Below, piece by piece: positions 10,512 to 18,772 of a stretch of 64,000 bases of DNA. The position numbers were made by a program, and so were the translations under genes. Under the pieces are notes generated by a model. It did not search any database. It saw nothing but the letters and a program-made list of their open reading frames with translations, and was not told where the DNA came from. Position 1 is the first letter of the stretch. Every line of letters starts with the position of its first letter. Source of the stretch: Mycobacterium gallinarum (GTDB lineage Bacteria; Actinomycetota; Actinomycetes; Mycobacteriales; Mycobacteriaceae); contig NZ_AP022601.1 of NCBI RefSeq assembly GCF_010726765.1, positions 2,294,001 to 2,358,000 on the forward strand, read 5' to 3'.

Positions 10512-11339
10512 TCAGCGCTGAGTGCTGCCCGCGTCCACGGGCAGCGTGACGGCGGTGATGTAGCGGGCCTCGTCCGACGCCAGGAACAGGCATGCGTTGG
10601 CGACGTCGACGGCGTCGACCCACGGAATCGGCAGCATGTTCATCGAGCACGCCGCCTCGGCGAACTCCTCACGGGAGACATGCTCGAGGTCCGGCCGGAA
10701 CGCGGCGCGGACGTTGTCGTTTTGGATCATCGGCGTATCGACATTGGTCGGATGCACCGAGTTGACCCTGATATTGTGCGGTGCAAGCTCATTGGCGAGG
10801 GTGCGCATGAGCCCGACCACGCCGTGTTTGGCCGAGGTGTAGTGCGCAACCCCGACCAAACCACGCAGGCCCGCGATGGAGCTGATCAGAATCATCGAAC
10901 CCGCTCCGCGTTCGATGAGATGCGGTGCGGTAGCACGACAGGTCCGCCAGACACCGGTCAGGTTGACGTCCAACATTGTCTGCCAGGCGATCTCGGACAT
11001 CTCGATGGCCATCCCGCGCGAGGTGATCCCCGCGGTCGCGCACACAATGTCCAGACCACCGAGGAACTCGACGCCGCGGTCCGTTGCGGCCTGCACAGCA
11101 GCGCTGTCACGGACGTCGACGACCTCGGTGACGACACGGCCGCCGGCTTCGGATACCAGCCGGGCCGTGTCGTCGAGATCGGCGGGCGTCGCCGGCGGTG
11201 TGACGACGGTGTCCACCGGGCCGCAGATGTCGAGGGCGATGACGTCGGCACCCTCCTGGGCGAACCGAACCGCCTGCGCGCGTCCGATACCCCGCGCCGC
11301 ACCGGTGATCAGTGCGACCTTCCCCTGCAGTCGACCCAT
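10512..11339 (-). CDS. Mycofactocin-coupled SDR family oxidoreductase (1)
   Basis: 275 aa short-chain dehydrogenase. Cofactor motif TGAARGIG, a lengthened insert after the second strand (VDTVVTPPATPADLDDTARL), catalytic SSIAGLRG...HYTSAKHG (Ser, Tyr, Lys) and the block VNSVHPTNVDTPMIQND are hallmarks of the SDR subfamily that binds NAD(H) non-exchangeably and passes electrons to mycofactocin. Members oxidise secondary alcohols such as carveol. ATG 11339 fits the N-terminus MGRLQGKVALITG; the longer frame lacks similarity. It is the third gene of BVMO-SDR-SDR, two bases after the preceding stop, so it probably acts on the same substrate series. Confidence 0.9.
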   Translation of the reverse strand: MGRLQGKVALITGAARGIGRAQAVRFAQEGADVIALDICGPVDTVVTPPATPADLDDTARLVSEAGGRVVTEVVDVRDSAAVQAATDRGVEFLGGLDIVCATAGITSRGMAIEMSEIAWQTMLDVNLTGVWRTCRATAPHLIERGAGSMILISSIAGLRGLVGVAHYTSAKHGVVGLMRTLANELAPHNIRVNSVHPTNVDTPMIQNDNVRAAFRPDLEHVSREEFAEAACSMNMLPIPWVDAVDVANACLFLASDEARYITAVTLPVDAGSTQR

Positions 11340-11341
11340 CT

Positions 11342-12145
11342 TCACACCTTCTGTGTCAGACCGGCGTCGACCACGAGTTGGGTTCCGGTGATGTAGCGGG
11401 CGTCGTCGGAGGCCAGGAACACGACGGCGTTGGCGACGTCGACGGGCTCGACCCATCCCACCGGCAGCAGGTTGCGGGCCTTGAGGACTTCAGCGGCGTC
11501 GGCCGCCGTGGGGTTGGGCACCTCGGGACAGAGCCGCCGGAATGTCGCGTCGTTAACCACCATCGCTGTACCGACTGCGCCCGGATGAACCGTGTTGACC
11601 CGAATCCGCTGCGGTCCAAGCTCATTGGCCAGTGTGCGGGCAAGGCCTACCAGCGCATGCTTGCTGGCGGTGTAGTGCGCGGTGTTGGGAGTACCACGTA
11701 ATCCATTCGTGGAACTGATGATCACCACAGATCCCCCGCCCTCACCGATGTGTGACACCGCCGACTTCACGGTGTGAAACACCCCGGTCAGATTGATGGC
11801 CAGCGTGTTCTGCCAGGTTTCGTCGCTGAGTTCCCATGTCGGTGCGCCTGCGGTGTGTACGCCGGCATTGGCCACGACGACGTCGAGCCGACCCAGTTCG
11901 CCGACGGCGGCGTCGATCGCGGTCGACATCGCGTCGGCATCGCGTACGTCGACCGTCGCGGCGACACATCGCCGGCCTCGATCGCGCACCTGCGTTGCCG
12001 TGTTGTTCAATTCGTCGGCGACTACAGCAGTATCGAGAGCGATCACATCTGCGCCCTCATCGGCGAACCGTTGGCAGTGCACGCGTCCCGTTCCCTGAGC
12101 GGCGCCGGTGACGACGACCACCTTGCCGTCGAGTCCGGACCTCAC
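11342..12145 (-). CDS. Mycofactocin-coupled SDR family oxidoreductase (2)
   Basis: 267 aa SDR closely related to its downstream neighbour. Motifs are TGAAQGTG, NAGVHTAG, ISSTNGLRG, catalytic HYTASKHA, LANELGPQRIRVNTVHPG and the terminal ARYITGTQLVVDAG. The GLRG-H-YTASKH pattern and the VHPG...TAMV..ND block place it with mycofactocin-type carveol dehydrogenase relatives, though its insert is shorter than in the classic form. Predicted to interconvert a ring alcohol and ketone. Its ATG at 12145 overlaps the BVMO stop by 4 bases, so the ketone it makes may feed the BVMO or the reverse. Confidence 0.87.
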   Translation of the reverse strand: MRSGLDGKVVVVTGAAQGTGRVHCQRFADEGADVIALDTAVVADELNNTATQVRDRGRRCVAATVDVRDADAMSTAIDAAVGELGRLDVVVANAGVHTAGAPTWELSDETWQNTLAINLTGVFHTVKSAVSHIGEGGGSVVIISSTNGLRGTPNTAHYTASKHALVGLARTLANELGPQRIRVNTVHPGAVGTAMVVNDATFRRLCPEVPNPTAADAAEVLKARNLLPVGWVEPVDVANAVVFLASDDARYITGTQLVVDAGLTQKV

Positions 12146-13761
12146 GGCGCCGTCACGAGTTCGAACCCTTTGTAGCCCGCGGAGACGACCTCGCGGCAGA
12201 TGTCGAGGTAGGCGGCGAACCCGCCGATGAAAAGCATGAAGCCCCGTGGCTTTCCAGGCACGTTCGCCCCCATGTACCAGGAATTCGCCCTGGTGAACAG
12301 TGACGCGTCCGCCCGTCGGTTCAGTTCGGCGTTCCAGTCCTCGACGGCGTCCGCCGTGGCCTCGATGGCGGTGTGACCGTGGTCGTCGAGGTAGGTGATG
12401 GCATCGGCGATCCAGTTCACGTGCGCTTCTGCGTGCAGCACCATGTTGGCCAGCACCGCGGGGGCGCCGGGGCCGGACACCAGGAACAGATTCGGAAAAT
12501 CGTCCACCGCCAACCCGAGGTAAGTGCGTGGCCCGTGCGCCCAGTCGTCGCGAAGCGTGTGGCCGTTACGCCCGACGATGTCGATCTTTGCCAGGGCGCC
12601 CGTCATCGCATCGAACCCGGTCGCGAGCACAATCGCATCGACGTCGAAACGTGCGTCGGAGGTGGTGATGCCGGTGGCGTCGATGGACTCGATGGGCGTC
12701 TTGCGGACACTGACGAGCTCGACGTGTGACCGGTTGAAAGTCTGAAAGTAGTTGGTGTCGGTGCAGATCCGTTTGGTGCCGATCGGATGGTCGTTCGGGA
12801 TCAACAGGTCGGCGACCTCGGGATCATCGATGACGGCGCGGACCTTTTCCTCGTAGAACTTTCGGGCTTCGTCGTTGGCTTCGATATCCGTCATCTGGTC
12901 GCTGAAGGTCTTGGAGAACAACACGCCGCCGAGTTCCCAACGCTTTTCGAATGCCGCCCTGCGCTCCTCAGCGGTGGCCTCCATCGTCAGCTTGGGGTGC
13001 GCAATGTGTGGTGAGCCTCCGCCGCTGCGCCACGACAACCGCCGGCGCTCGTCGTAAGAAGCCTTGTAGTCGGCGACGTCATCGTCCGTCAAGGCTCGAT
13101 TACCTGCAGGGACACTGTAATTCGGGGTGCGTTGGAAGACGACGAGCTTCTCCGCCTGGTCGGCGATGATCGGTATCGACTGGATGCCGGATGATCCGGT
13201 GCCGATCACCGCGACGCGCTTGCCGGTGAAGTCGACGGTCTCCTTCGGCCAGTGCGCGGTGTGGTAAACGTCGCCTTCGAACGTGGACAGGCCTGGGAAG
13301 TCCGGCGTCAACGCGGCCGACAACGGTCCCGTTGCCATCACGCAGAATCGTGCGTTGACCGACTCCCCCGTGTCGGTGTTCACCGTCCAGCGCACAGCGG
13401 CGTCATCGAACACCGCCGATGTCACACGGGTGTCGAACGTGATGCCGTCACGCAGATCGAGCTCGTCGACGACCCAGTTCAGGTACCGCAGGATCTCGGC
13501 CTGCGTCGCATATTTCTCGGTCCACGACCATTTCTGTTGCAACTCGTCGGAGAACGAGTAACAGTAGTCGACACTTTCGACATCGCAGCGCGCACCGGGG
13601 TACCGGTTGAAGTACCACGTGCCGCCAACCTCCGGCGCGGCCTCGAACACCCGCGCCGTCAATCCCAGCGACCGGAATTTGTGCAGGGCGTAGATTCCGG
13701 CGAAACCTGCGCCCACGATGACGACATCGATGACGACGTCTACGTCTGCCTCGGTGCTCAC
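12142..13761 (-). CDS. Class I Baeyer-Villiger flavin monooxygenase (1)
   Basis: 539 aa. Two nucleotide-binding motifs (GAGFAG at 17-22 for FAD; GTGSSG at 187-192 for NADPH) flank the Baeyer-Villiger fingerprint FEGDVYHTAHWP (161-172). Other family blocks are GGTWYFNRYPGARCD and VLATGFDAMTGAL. The enzyme should insert one oxygen of O2 next to a ketone to give an ester or lactone, as cyclohexanone monooxygenase does. I chose GTG 13761 because homology begins just after it; the frame extends to 13998, but that region overlaps the divergent ferredoxin gene. First gene of a three-gene operon with two SDRs. Confidence 0.92.
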   Translation of the reverse strand: MSTEADVDVVIDVVIVGAGFAGIYALHKFRSLGLTARVFEAAPEVGGTWYFNRYPGARCDVESVDYCYSFSDELQQKWSWTEKYATQAEILRYLNWVVDELDLRDGITFDTRVTSAVFDDAAVRWTVNTDTGESVNARFCVMATGPLSAALTPDFPGLSTFEGDVYHTAHWPKETVDFTGKRVAVIGTGSSGIQSIPIIADQAEKLVVFQRTPNYSVPAGNRALTDDDVADYKASYDERRRLSWRSGGGSPHIAHPKLTMEATAEERRAAFEKRWELGGVLFSKTFSDQMTDIEANDEARKFYEEKVRAVIDDPEVADLLIPNDHPIGTKRICTDTNYFQTFNRSHVELVSVRKTPIESIDATGITTSDARFDVDAIVLATGFDAMTGALAKIDIVGRNGHTLRDDWAHGPRTYLGLAVDDFPNLFLVSGPGAPAVLANMVLHAEAHVNWIADAITYLDDHGHTAIEATADAVEDWNAELNRRADASLFTRANSWYMGANVPGKPRGFMLFIGGFAAYLDICREVVSAGYKGFELVTAP

Positions 13762-13890
13762 GAACACACGGTAGGTCGTCGCGGCCGCCGAGCCGGGCGG
13801 TTTCCCGGTGACCGGACGCTCAGGATTTCGGATCCCGGACACCGGACGGCAGCTGTCCGTCTCAGCCGCCCAGGGCCGACACTGTCCGCC

Positions 13891-14160
13891 ATGGCCAGAG
13901 CCGACGTGGATCTCGACGGAAAACTGCATCGCATCGACTGGCCGGCGCAGTCCACACTTGTCGACGTACTGCTCGCCGCGGGCATCGACGTGCCCCACTC
14001 ATGCCGCGAGGGGCGGTGCGGCTCGTGCGTGTGCAGCGTCGTCTCCGGCGAGGTCGACATGGCGCACAGTGATGTCCTCGAACCCGAGGACCGGCGGGCC
14101 GGCCTGATCCTGGCGTGTCAGACAAGACCCGTCTCCGCCTCGGTGCACATCCAGTTTTGA
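13891..14160 (+). CDS. Stand-alone 2Fe-2S plant-type ferredoxin
   Basis: 89 aa. Cys38, Cys43, Cys46 and Cys76 form the C-x4-C-x2-C...C pattern of plant-type ferredoxins (SCREGRCGSCVC and LACQT). It resembles the C-terminal ferredoxin domain of oxygenase reductases such as KshB but has no FAD or NAD domain, so it needs a separate reductase. ATG 13891 gives the expected start. It is 88 bases upstream of the HsaA-like gene on the same strand and divergent from the BVMO, so it may deliver electrons to an oxygenase of the island, possibly the KshA-like protein; the partner is not proven. Confidence 0.9.
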   Translation: MARADVDLDGKLHRIDWPAQSTLVDVLLAAGIDVPHSCREGRCGSCVCSVVSGEVDMAHSDVLEPEDRRAGLILACQTRPVSASVHIQF

Positions 14161-14248
14161 CGGCGCAGTCCACTGACCGGGATTGCCTGCGGCGTCGGGG
14201 CGACCTGAGGTAGACCATGAATCAAGCCCACACAGTAAGGACGAGAGC

Positions 14249-15427
14249 ATGACCGAGCGGGTAATCGACCGAGTGATGGAGATGGCCGGCCAACTGCGTG
14301 AGCAGGGCGCCGAGGCCGAGAAGATCGGCCAACTCACCGACCAGACAGCCAAGGCGATGAAGACGGCCGGCAATATCCGGCTGCTGCAACCCGCCAAGTA
14401 CAACGGCTACGAGGTCCATCCGCGCGAGTTCGCCGAGACCGTGATGGCGACGGCGACGCTCGATCCCGCTGCGGGATGGATCAACGGCGTCGTCGGCGTG
14501 CACCCCTATCAGTTGGCCTACGCCGATCCCAGGGTGGCCGAGGAGATCTGGGGCGCCGACGTCGACACCTGGGTCGCGTCGCCCTACGCGCCGCAGGGTG
14601 TGGCCAGGCCGGTCGACGGGGGCTACATCTTCAACGGCCGCTGGCAGTTCAGCTCGGGCACCGACCAATGCGAGTGGATCATCCTCGGCGCGATGCTCGG
14701 TGACGCCGAGGGCAAACCGCTGATGCCGCCGCAGATGCTGCACATGATCCTGCCGCGCAAGGACTACGAGATCGTCGAGGACTCCTGGAATGTCGTGGGT
14801 CTGCGTGGCACCGGGTCCAAGGACGTCATCGTGCGTGACGCCTTCGTCCCCGACTACCGGACGATGGACGCCACCGAGGTGATGGACGGCACCGCCCAGC
14901 GCAAGGCCGGGATGTCGTCGACGCTGTACCTCATGCCATGGTCCACCATGTTCCCGCTGGGCATCACGTCCGCGGTGGTCGGCATCGCCGAGGGAGCGCT
15001 GGCCGCCCACCTCGATTACCAGCGTGACCGCGTCGGCGCCTACGGTGCGGTCAAGGACGACCCGTACGTCATGTACGCCATCGGCGAGGCCGCCGCGGAC
15101 ATCAACGCCGCCCGCCAGGAACTGCTGGCCAACGTCGACCGCATCTACGACATCGTCGACACCGGCAAGGAGGTGTCCTTCGAAGACCGTGCCGCCGGAC
15201 GACGGACACAGGTGCGCGCGGCGTGGCGCGCGGTCGCCGCCGTCGACCAGATCTTCGCCCGATCGGGCGGTAACGCGTTGCGGATGGACAAACCGCTGCA
15301 ACGGTACTGGCGTGACGCGCACGCCGGTCTGGCCCACGCGATCCACATTCCCGGCACGCCATATCACGCGTCGGCGCTGAGCTCGTTCGGCGTCGACCCC
15401 GAGGGTCCGCTGCGGGCGCTGATCTGA
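14249..15427 (+). CDS. HsaA-like flavin-dependent aromatic monooxygenase
   Basis: 392 aa with the acyl-CoA dehydrogenase fold of group D flavin monooxygenases. It aligns by eye with HsaA (3-hydroxy-9,10-secoandrostatriene-dione hydroxylase, 394 aa) along its length: LLQPAKYNGYEVHP, GWINGVVGVHPYQLA, VVGLRGTGSKDVIV, LYLMPWSTMFP, ARQELLANVD, QVRAAWRAVAAVDQIF and QRYWRDAHAGLAHA. It should ortho-hydroxylate a phenol to a catechol using reduced flavin from a separate reductase; no HsaB-like reductase gene is in the window. ATG 14249 follows aaggacgaga. The HsaC-like dioxygenase follows after 3 bases. Confidence 0.9.
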   Translation: MTERVIDRVMEMAGQLREQGAEAEKIGQLTDQTAKAMKTAGNIRLLQPAKYNGYEVHPREFAETVMATATLDPAAGWINGVVGVHPYQLAYADPRVAEEIWGADVDTWVASPYAPQGVARPVDGGYIFNGRWQFSSGTDQCEWIILGAMLGDAEGKPLMPPQMLHMILPRKDYEIVEDSWNVVGLRGTGSKDVIVRDAFVPDYRTMDATEVMDGTAQRKAGMSSTLYLMPWSTMFPLGITSAVVGIAEGALAAHLDYQRDRVGAYGAVKDDPYVMYAIGEAAADINAARQELLANVDRIYDIVDTGKEVSFEDRAAGRRTQVRAAWRAVAAVDQIFARSGGNALRMDKPLQRYWRDAHAGLAHAIHIPGTPYHASALSSFGVDPEGPLRALI

Positions 15428-15430
15428 CCG

Positions 15431-16339
15431 ATGAGCACTCTCAGGAGCCTCGGCTACATTACCGTTGCGGCCAGCGATATCGATCGGTGGCGTCAGTTCG
15501 CTTTCGGCGTACTGGGATTCGCCGAGGGATCGGGTCCCGATCCCTCTGCCCTGTACCTGCGGATGGACGAGCGCGCAGCGCGCATCATCGTCGTACCCGG
15601 CGACGTCGACCGGGTTCTGACGGTCGGCTGGGAGGTGCGCGACCACGCCGCGCTCGTGGAAGTCAAAGCCGCGTTGGACGCCGCGTCGATCGCGTTCAAG
15701 GACCTGTCCCCCGCCGAGGCCGACGAGCGGCGCGTGGAGGAAGTGATCACGTTCTCCGATCCAGCGGGTACGACGCTGGAGGTCTTCCACGGCGCGGTGC
15801 TCGACCACAGCCCGGTCATCACCCCGTTCGGCGCGCGGTTCGTGACCGGCGACCAGGGTCTCGGCCACGTGGTGGTTCCCGCGATGGATGCCAACGGCCT
15901 GTTCGACTTCTACACCGGCGTCTTGGGTTTCCGCTCGCGCGGAGCCTTCCGGGTCCCCGCCCCGCCGGAGTTCGGTCCCATACGGGTTCGCTTCCTGGGC
16001 ATCAACGAGCGGCACCACAGCCTGGCCATCTGCCCATCGATGAACCAGGACAAACCCGGCCTGGTCCACGTCATGGTGGAGGTGGACAGTCTCGACGCGG
16101 TCGGGCAAGCGCTCGACCGCGTCAATGCGGAGGGTTTCCAGCTGTCCTCGACGCTGGGGCGTCACACCAACGACAAGATGGTGTCCTTCTACGTCCGTGC
16201 ACCCGGCGACTGGGACATCGAGTTCGGCACCGAAGGCATGCGGGTGGACGAACGGTATTACACCGCAGAGGAAATCACCGCCGACAGCTACTGGGGTCAC
16301 CAGTGGATGGGCGAACCGCCAGCCGCGATGCGGATGTAG
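15431..16339 (+). CDS. HsaC-like extradiol ring-cleavage dioxygenase
   Basis: 302 aa, two vicinal-oxygen-chelate domains. The iron(II) ligands are visible as His146 (GLGHVVV), His213 (LVHVMVEV) and Glu264 (WDIEFG), with supporting His196 (RHHSLA), His245 (GRHTND) and Tyr254 (SFYV). The N-terminus IRSLGY-type (LRSLGYITVAASD) and the end SYWGHQW match HsaC, the iron-dependent enzyme that meta-cleaves the catechol formed from ring A of steroids. Located 3 bases after the HsaA-like gene and 3 before the next flavoprotein, so one transcript. The expected downstream hydrolase is at 9651. Confidence 0.92.
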   Translation: MSTLRSLGYITVAASDIDRWRQFAFGVLGFAEGSGPDPSALYLRMDERAARIIVVPGDVDRVLTVGWEVRDHAALVEVKAALDAASIAFKDLSPAEADERRVEEVITFSDPAGTTLEVFHGAVLDHSPVITPFGARFVTGDQGLGHVVVPAMDANGLFDFYTGVLGFRSRGAFRVPAPPEFGPIRVRFLGINERHHSLAICPSMNQDKPGLVHVMVEVDSLDAVGQALDRVNAEGFQLSSTLGRHTNDKMVSFYVRAPGDWDIEFGTEGMRVDERYYTAEEITADSYWGHQWMGEPPAAMRM

Positions 16340-16342
16340 CCG

Positions 16343-17806
16343 ATGGATACCGACGTCTACCCCAGGTCTGCTGATGAGATCGAGAGTTGGGACTACGAAG
16401 CCGATGTCGTGATCGCGGGGTACGGCATCGCCGGTGCGGCCGCGGCGGTGGAAGCCGCCTCGACCGGCGCCGACGTCCTCGTCCTCGAGCGGACCGGCGG
16501 CTGGGGTGGGGCCGCCGCGATGGCGGGCGGGTTCATCTACCTCGGCGGCGGCACCGACCTGCAAAAAGCCTGTGGCTTCGACGATTCCGTCGACAACATG
16601 GTCGCATTCCTCAACGTGGCGATGGGCCCGGGCGCCGACGCGAACCGCGTCGGCGACTACTGCGCCGGAAGCGTCGACCACTTCGACTGGCTGGTGCGCT
16701 GCGGTGTGCCGTTCAAACCGGTGTTCTGGGGCGAGCCCGGCTGGGAGCCGCCCGGCGACGAAGGCCTCATGTTCACCGGCGGCGAGAACGCCTTCCCGTT
16801 CAACACCATCGCGAAACCCGCTCCGCGGGGCCATATTCCGCAGATGTCGAACAAGAAGGCCGGCGAGGCCAGCGCCGGTTACATGCTGATGAAGCCACTC
16901 GTCGACACTGCGACATCGCTCGGCGTTCGCGCTGTGTATGACGTCCACGCGTCCTCGTTGGTCGTGCAGTCCGACGGCCGCGTCGTTGGGCTCATCGCCC
17001 GCCAGTACGGCAAACCGGTCGCGATCCGCGCGCGGCGCGGCGTCGTGCTTGCGGCCGGCAGCTTCGCCTACAACGACGCCATGCTGGCTCAGTACGCGCC
17101 GAAGCTCGTCGGGCGGCCCGCGGCATCTATCGAACAGCATGACGGCCAAGCGATCCGGATGGCGCAGGCTTTGGGCGCCGATCTCGCGCACATGGACGCC
17201 ACCGAAGTGGCATTCCTCGTCGACCCGCAGCAGACCGTGCGGGGCATCCTCGTCAACGGGCGCGGGCAGCGCTATGTCCCAGAGGACATGTACTCCGGCC
17301 GCATCGGTCAGCTCACGCTGTATCACCAGGACGACACCGCGTACCTGATCATCGACGGTGACGCGCAGGAGGAGGCGATGGCCGCGACCTCTCCGACACC
17401 GTTCCTCAAACGTCCGGCGACGTGGGTCTGCGACAGCGTCGCGGAACTCGAGGGCGAGATCGGCCTTCCGCCTGGTTCGTTGCAGGCCACCGTCAGCGCG
17501 TACAACGAGGCCGCTGCGCGCCGCGAGGATCCGCTGCTGCACAAGAAGCCCGAATGGCTCAAGCCCATCGGAACGCCCGTCGGCGCCATCGATCTCCGGG
17601 GCAGTTGCGCCGGGTTCACGCTGGGCGGCCTGCAGACCACGCTGGACTCCGAGGTGCTGCACGTCAGCGGAGCACCGATTCCCGGCCTGTATGCCGCGGG
17701 GCGCTGCACTGCGGGTGTCGCGGCGTGGGGTTATGCCAGCGGAATCTCGCTGGGTGACGGCAGTTTCTACGGCCGCCGCGCAGGCCGCGCTGCAGCCGAG
17801 GGGTAA
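16343..17806 (+). CDS. KstD/fumarate-reductase-type FAD flavoprotein (1)
   Basis: 487 aa. N-terminal dinucleotide-binding motif VVIAGYGIAGAAAAVEAA with acidic LVLERTGGWGGAAAMAGG, and a C-terminal FAD block GLYAAGRCTAGVAAWGYASG. This is the family of 3-ketosteroid delta-1-dehydrogenases, fumarate reductases and related enzymes. The active-site region differs from classic KstD (no obvious FYAVKM-type segment), so the substrate and even the direction of the redox step are uncertain; it could reduce or desaturate a ring ketone. It follows the HsaC-like gene by 3 bases and is followed by a hairpin at 17825, probably closing the operon begun by the ferredoxin or HsaA gene. Confidence 0.88.
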   Translation: MDTDVYPRSADEIESWDYEADVVIAGYGIAGAAAAVEAASTGADVLVLERTGGWGGAAAMAGGFIYLGGGTDLQKACGFDDSVDNMVAFLNVAMGPGADANRVGDYCAGSVDHFDWLVRCGVPFKPVFWGEPGWEPPGDEGLMFTGGENAFPFNTIAKPAPRGHIPQMSNKKAGEASAGYMLMKPLVDTATSLGVRAVYDVHASSLVVQSDGRVVGLIARQYGKPVAIRARRGVVLAAGSFAYNDAMLAQYAPKLVGRPAASIEQHDGQAIRMAQALGADLAHMDATEVAFLVDPQQTVRGILVNGRGQRYVPEDMYSGRIGQLTLYHQDDTAYLIIDGDAQEEAMAATSPTPFLKRPATWVCDSVAELEGEIGLPPGSLQATVSAYNEAAARREDPLLHKKPEWLKPIGTPVGAIDLRGSCAGFTLGGLQTTLDSEVLHVSGAPIPGLYAAGRCTAGVAAWGYASGISLGDGSFYGRRAGRAAAEG

Positions 17807-17824
17807 GGCACTTCCAGCATTCCC

Positions 17825-17865
17825 GCAGGCCACCACCGCACATCGGTGGTGGTCTGCGTCATTTT
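17825..17865 (+). terminator. Stem-loop terminator after the HsaA/HsaC/flavoprotein operon
   Basis: A 14-base stem (17825-17838 with 17844-17857, one mismatch that can form a G-U pair) closes a 5-base loop, and is followed by gtcatttt. It starts 18 bases after the flavoprotein stop and precedes the IclR promoter, so it fits an intrinsic terminator with a short T tract. Confidence 0.65.
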
Positions 17866-17894
17866 CCGCGTGCCTACGTGACAGCCGCCACACC

Positions 17895-17933
17895 AATATG
17901 CTACAAATAGGCATATTCCTATTAGTCATATGC
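17895..17933. promoter_or_regulatory. Candidate IclR operator: three half-sites at 16-base spacing
   Basis: In a strikingly AT-rich patch before the IclR gene, AATATGC (17895-17901), GCATATT (17911-17917) and CATATGC (17927-17933) occur exactly 16 bases apart. The first two form a perfect 7-base inverted repeat with a 9-base spacer; the second and third form a 6-base inverted repeat. The last touches the gaggagg ribosome-binding site, so a bound regulator could repress its own gene. Operator assignment is inference. Confidence 0.5.
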
Positions 17934-17944
17934 GAGGAGGCGTC

Positions 17945-18772
17945 ATGACCACGATGTCCGGGGCTGTCGAAACTCCGAGTGCTGTGATCGATCGGGTATC
18001 GCTCGTGTTGGACGCCTTCGACGGACCCGGACGCCTGAACCTGGCCCAGATCGTTCGTCGCACGGGCCTGCCCCGGTCATCGGCGCACCGGATGCTCGAA
18101 CGATTGGTCGCGCTGCGCTGGCTGCGCCGCAACGGCCGCGACTACGAGCTGGGGATGCGGCTCGTGGAGCTCGGCTCGCTCGCCGTGCACCAGGACCGGC
18201 TGCACCGGGCAGCGATCCCGTTGCTGCATGATCTGCATCGCGCGACGGGACTGGTCGTCCATCTCGCCGTGTTGGACGGCTCCGACGTGGTCTACCTGGA
18301 GAAGATCGGCGACCGGATGGTGGCAGCGATACCCACCCGCGTGGGCGGTCGTCAGCCCGCGCATTGCGCGGCGGTGGGCAAGGCGATGCTGGCCTATAAC
18401 AGCGAGGCCGACGTCGTCGATCTCAGTACCCGCAAGACCAGGTACTCGATCAGCACGCCCGCGCAGCTGCGCGCTGAACTGGCCAACGTTCGCGGCCGCG
18501 GCGTAGCGTTCGACCGCGAAGAGTCGGTGCCCGGATTCGGTTGTGTCGCAGCGCCCATCGGCGGCCCGGGAGAAGCTGTCGCGGCGGTATCGGTGTGCGG
18601 CCCTGTCAGCCGAATGACGTTCGACCAGCGTCTCGCGGCGCCGGTGCGCATGACCGCGATGGGGATATGGCGCGACGTCGAAGACGGGCCGCGGCGAGTG
18701 GCACCAACCCTGCAACACGCGCGGCCACTGCGCAGCGCCGCGCGCCCGGTCGCGGAGCTGCAGTACGCATGA
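17945..18772 (+). CDS. IclR family transcriptional regulator
   Basis: 275 aa. N-terminal winged helix-turn-helix (LNLAQIVRRTGLPRSSAHRMLERL, given here as its LNLAQIV and PRSSAHRMLERL parts) followed by the IclR effector domain with LGSLAV, HLAVLDGSDVVYLEKIG, GRQPAHCAAVGKAMLA and FGCVAAPI. These regulators bind an aromatic acid or other pathway metabolite and control adjacent catabolic genes. ATG 17945 is chosen because gaggagg lies 4-10 bases before it; an ATG at 17930 would put that site inside the gene. The esterase gene overlaps its stop by 4 bases, and the AT-rich inverted repeats at 17895-17933 are a likely binding site. Confidence 0.92.
   Translation: MTTMSGAVETPSAVIDRVSLVLDAFDGPGRLNLAQIVRRTGLPRSSAHRMLERLVALRWLRRNGRDYELGMRLVELGSLAVHQDRLHRAAIPLLHDLHRATGLVVHLAVLDGSDVVYLEKIGDRMVAAIPTRVGGRQPAHCAAVGKAMLAYNSEADVVDLSTRKTRYSISTPAQLRAELANVRGRGVAFDREESVPGFGCVAAPIGGPGEAVAAVSVCGPVSRMTFDQRLAAPVRMTAMGIWRDVEDGPRRVAPTLQHARPLRSAARPVAELQYA

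Noticed and set aside
14222..17929. Minus-strand open frame of 1235 codons across the HsaA/HsaC/flavoprotein genes
   Set aside because: It is antisense to three genes with clear catalytic motifs; its translation has no recognisable domain and the high GC third positions explain the lack of stops.
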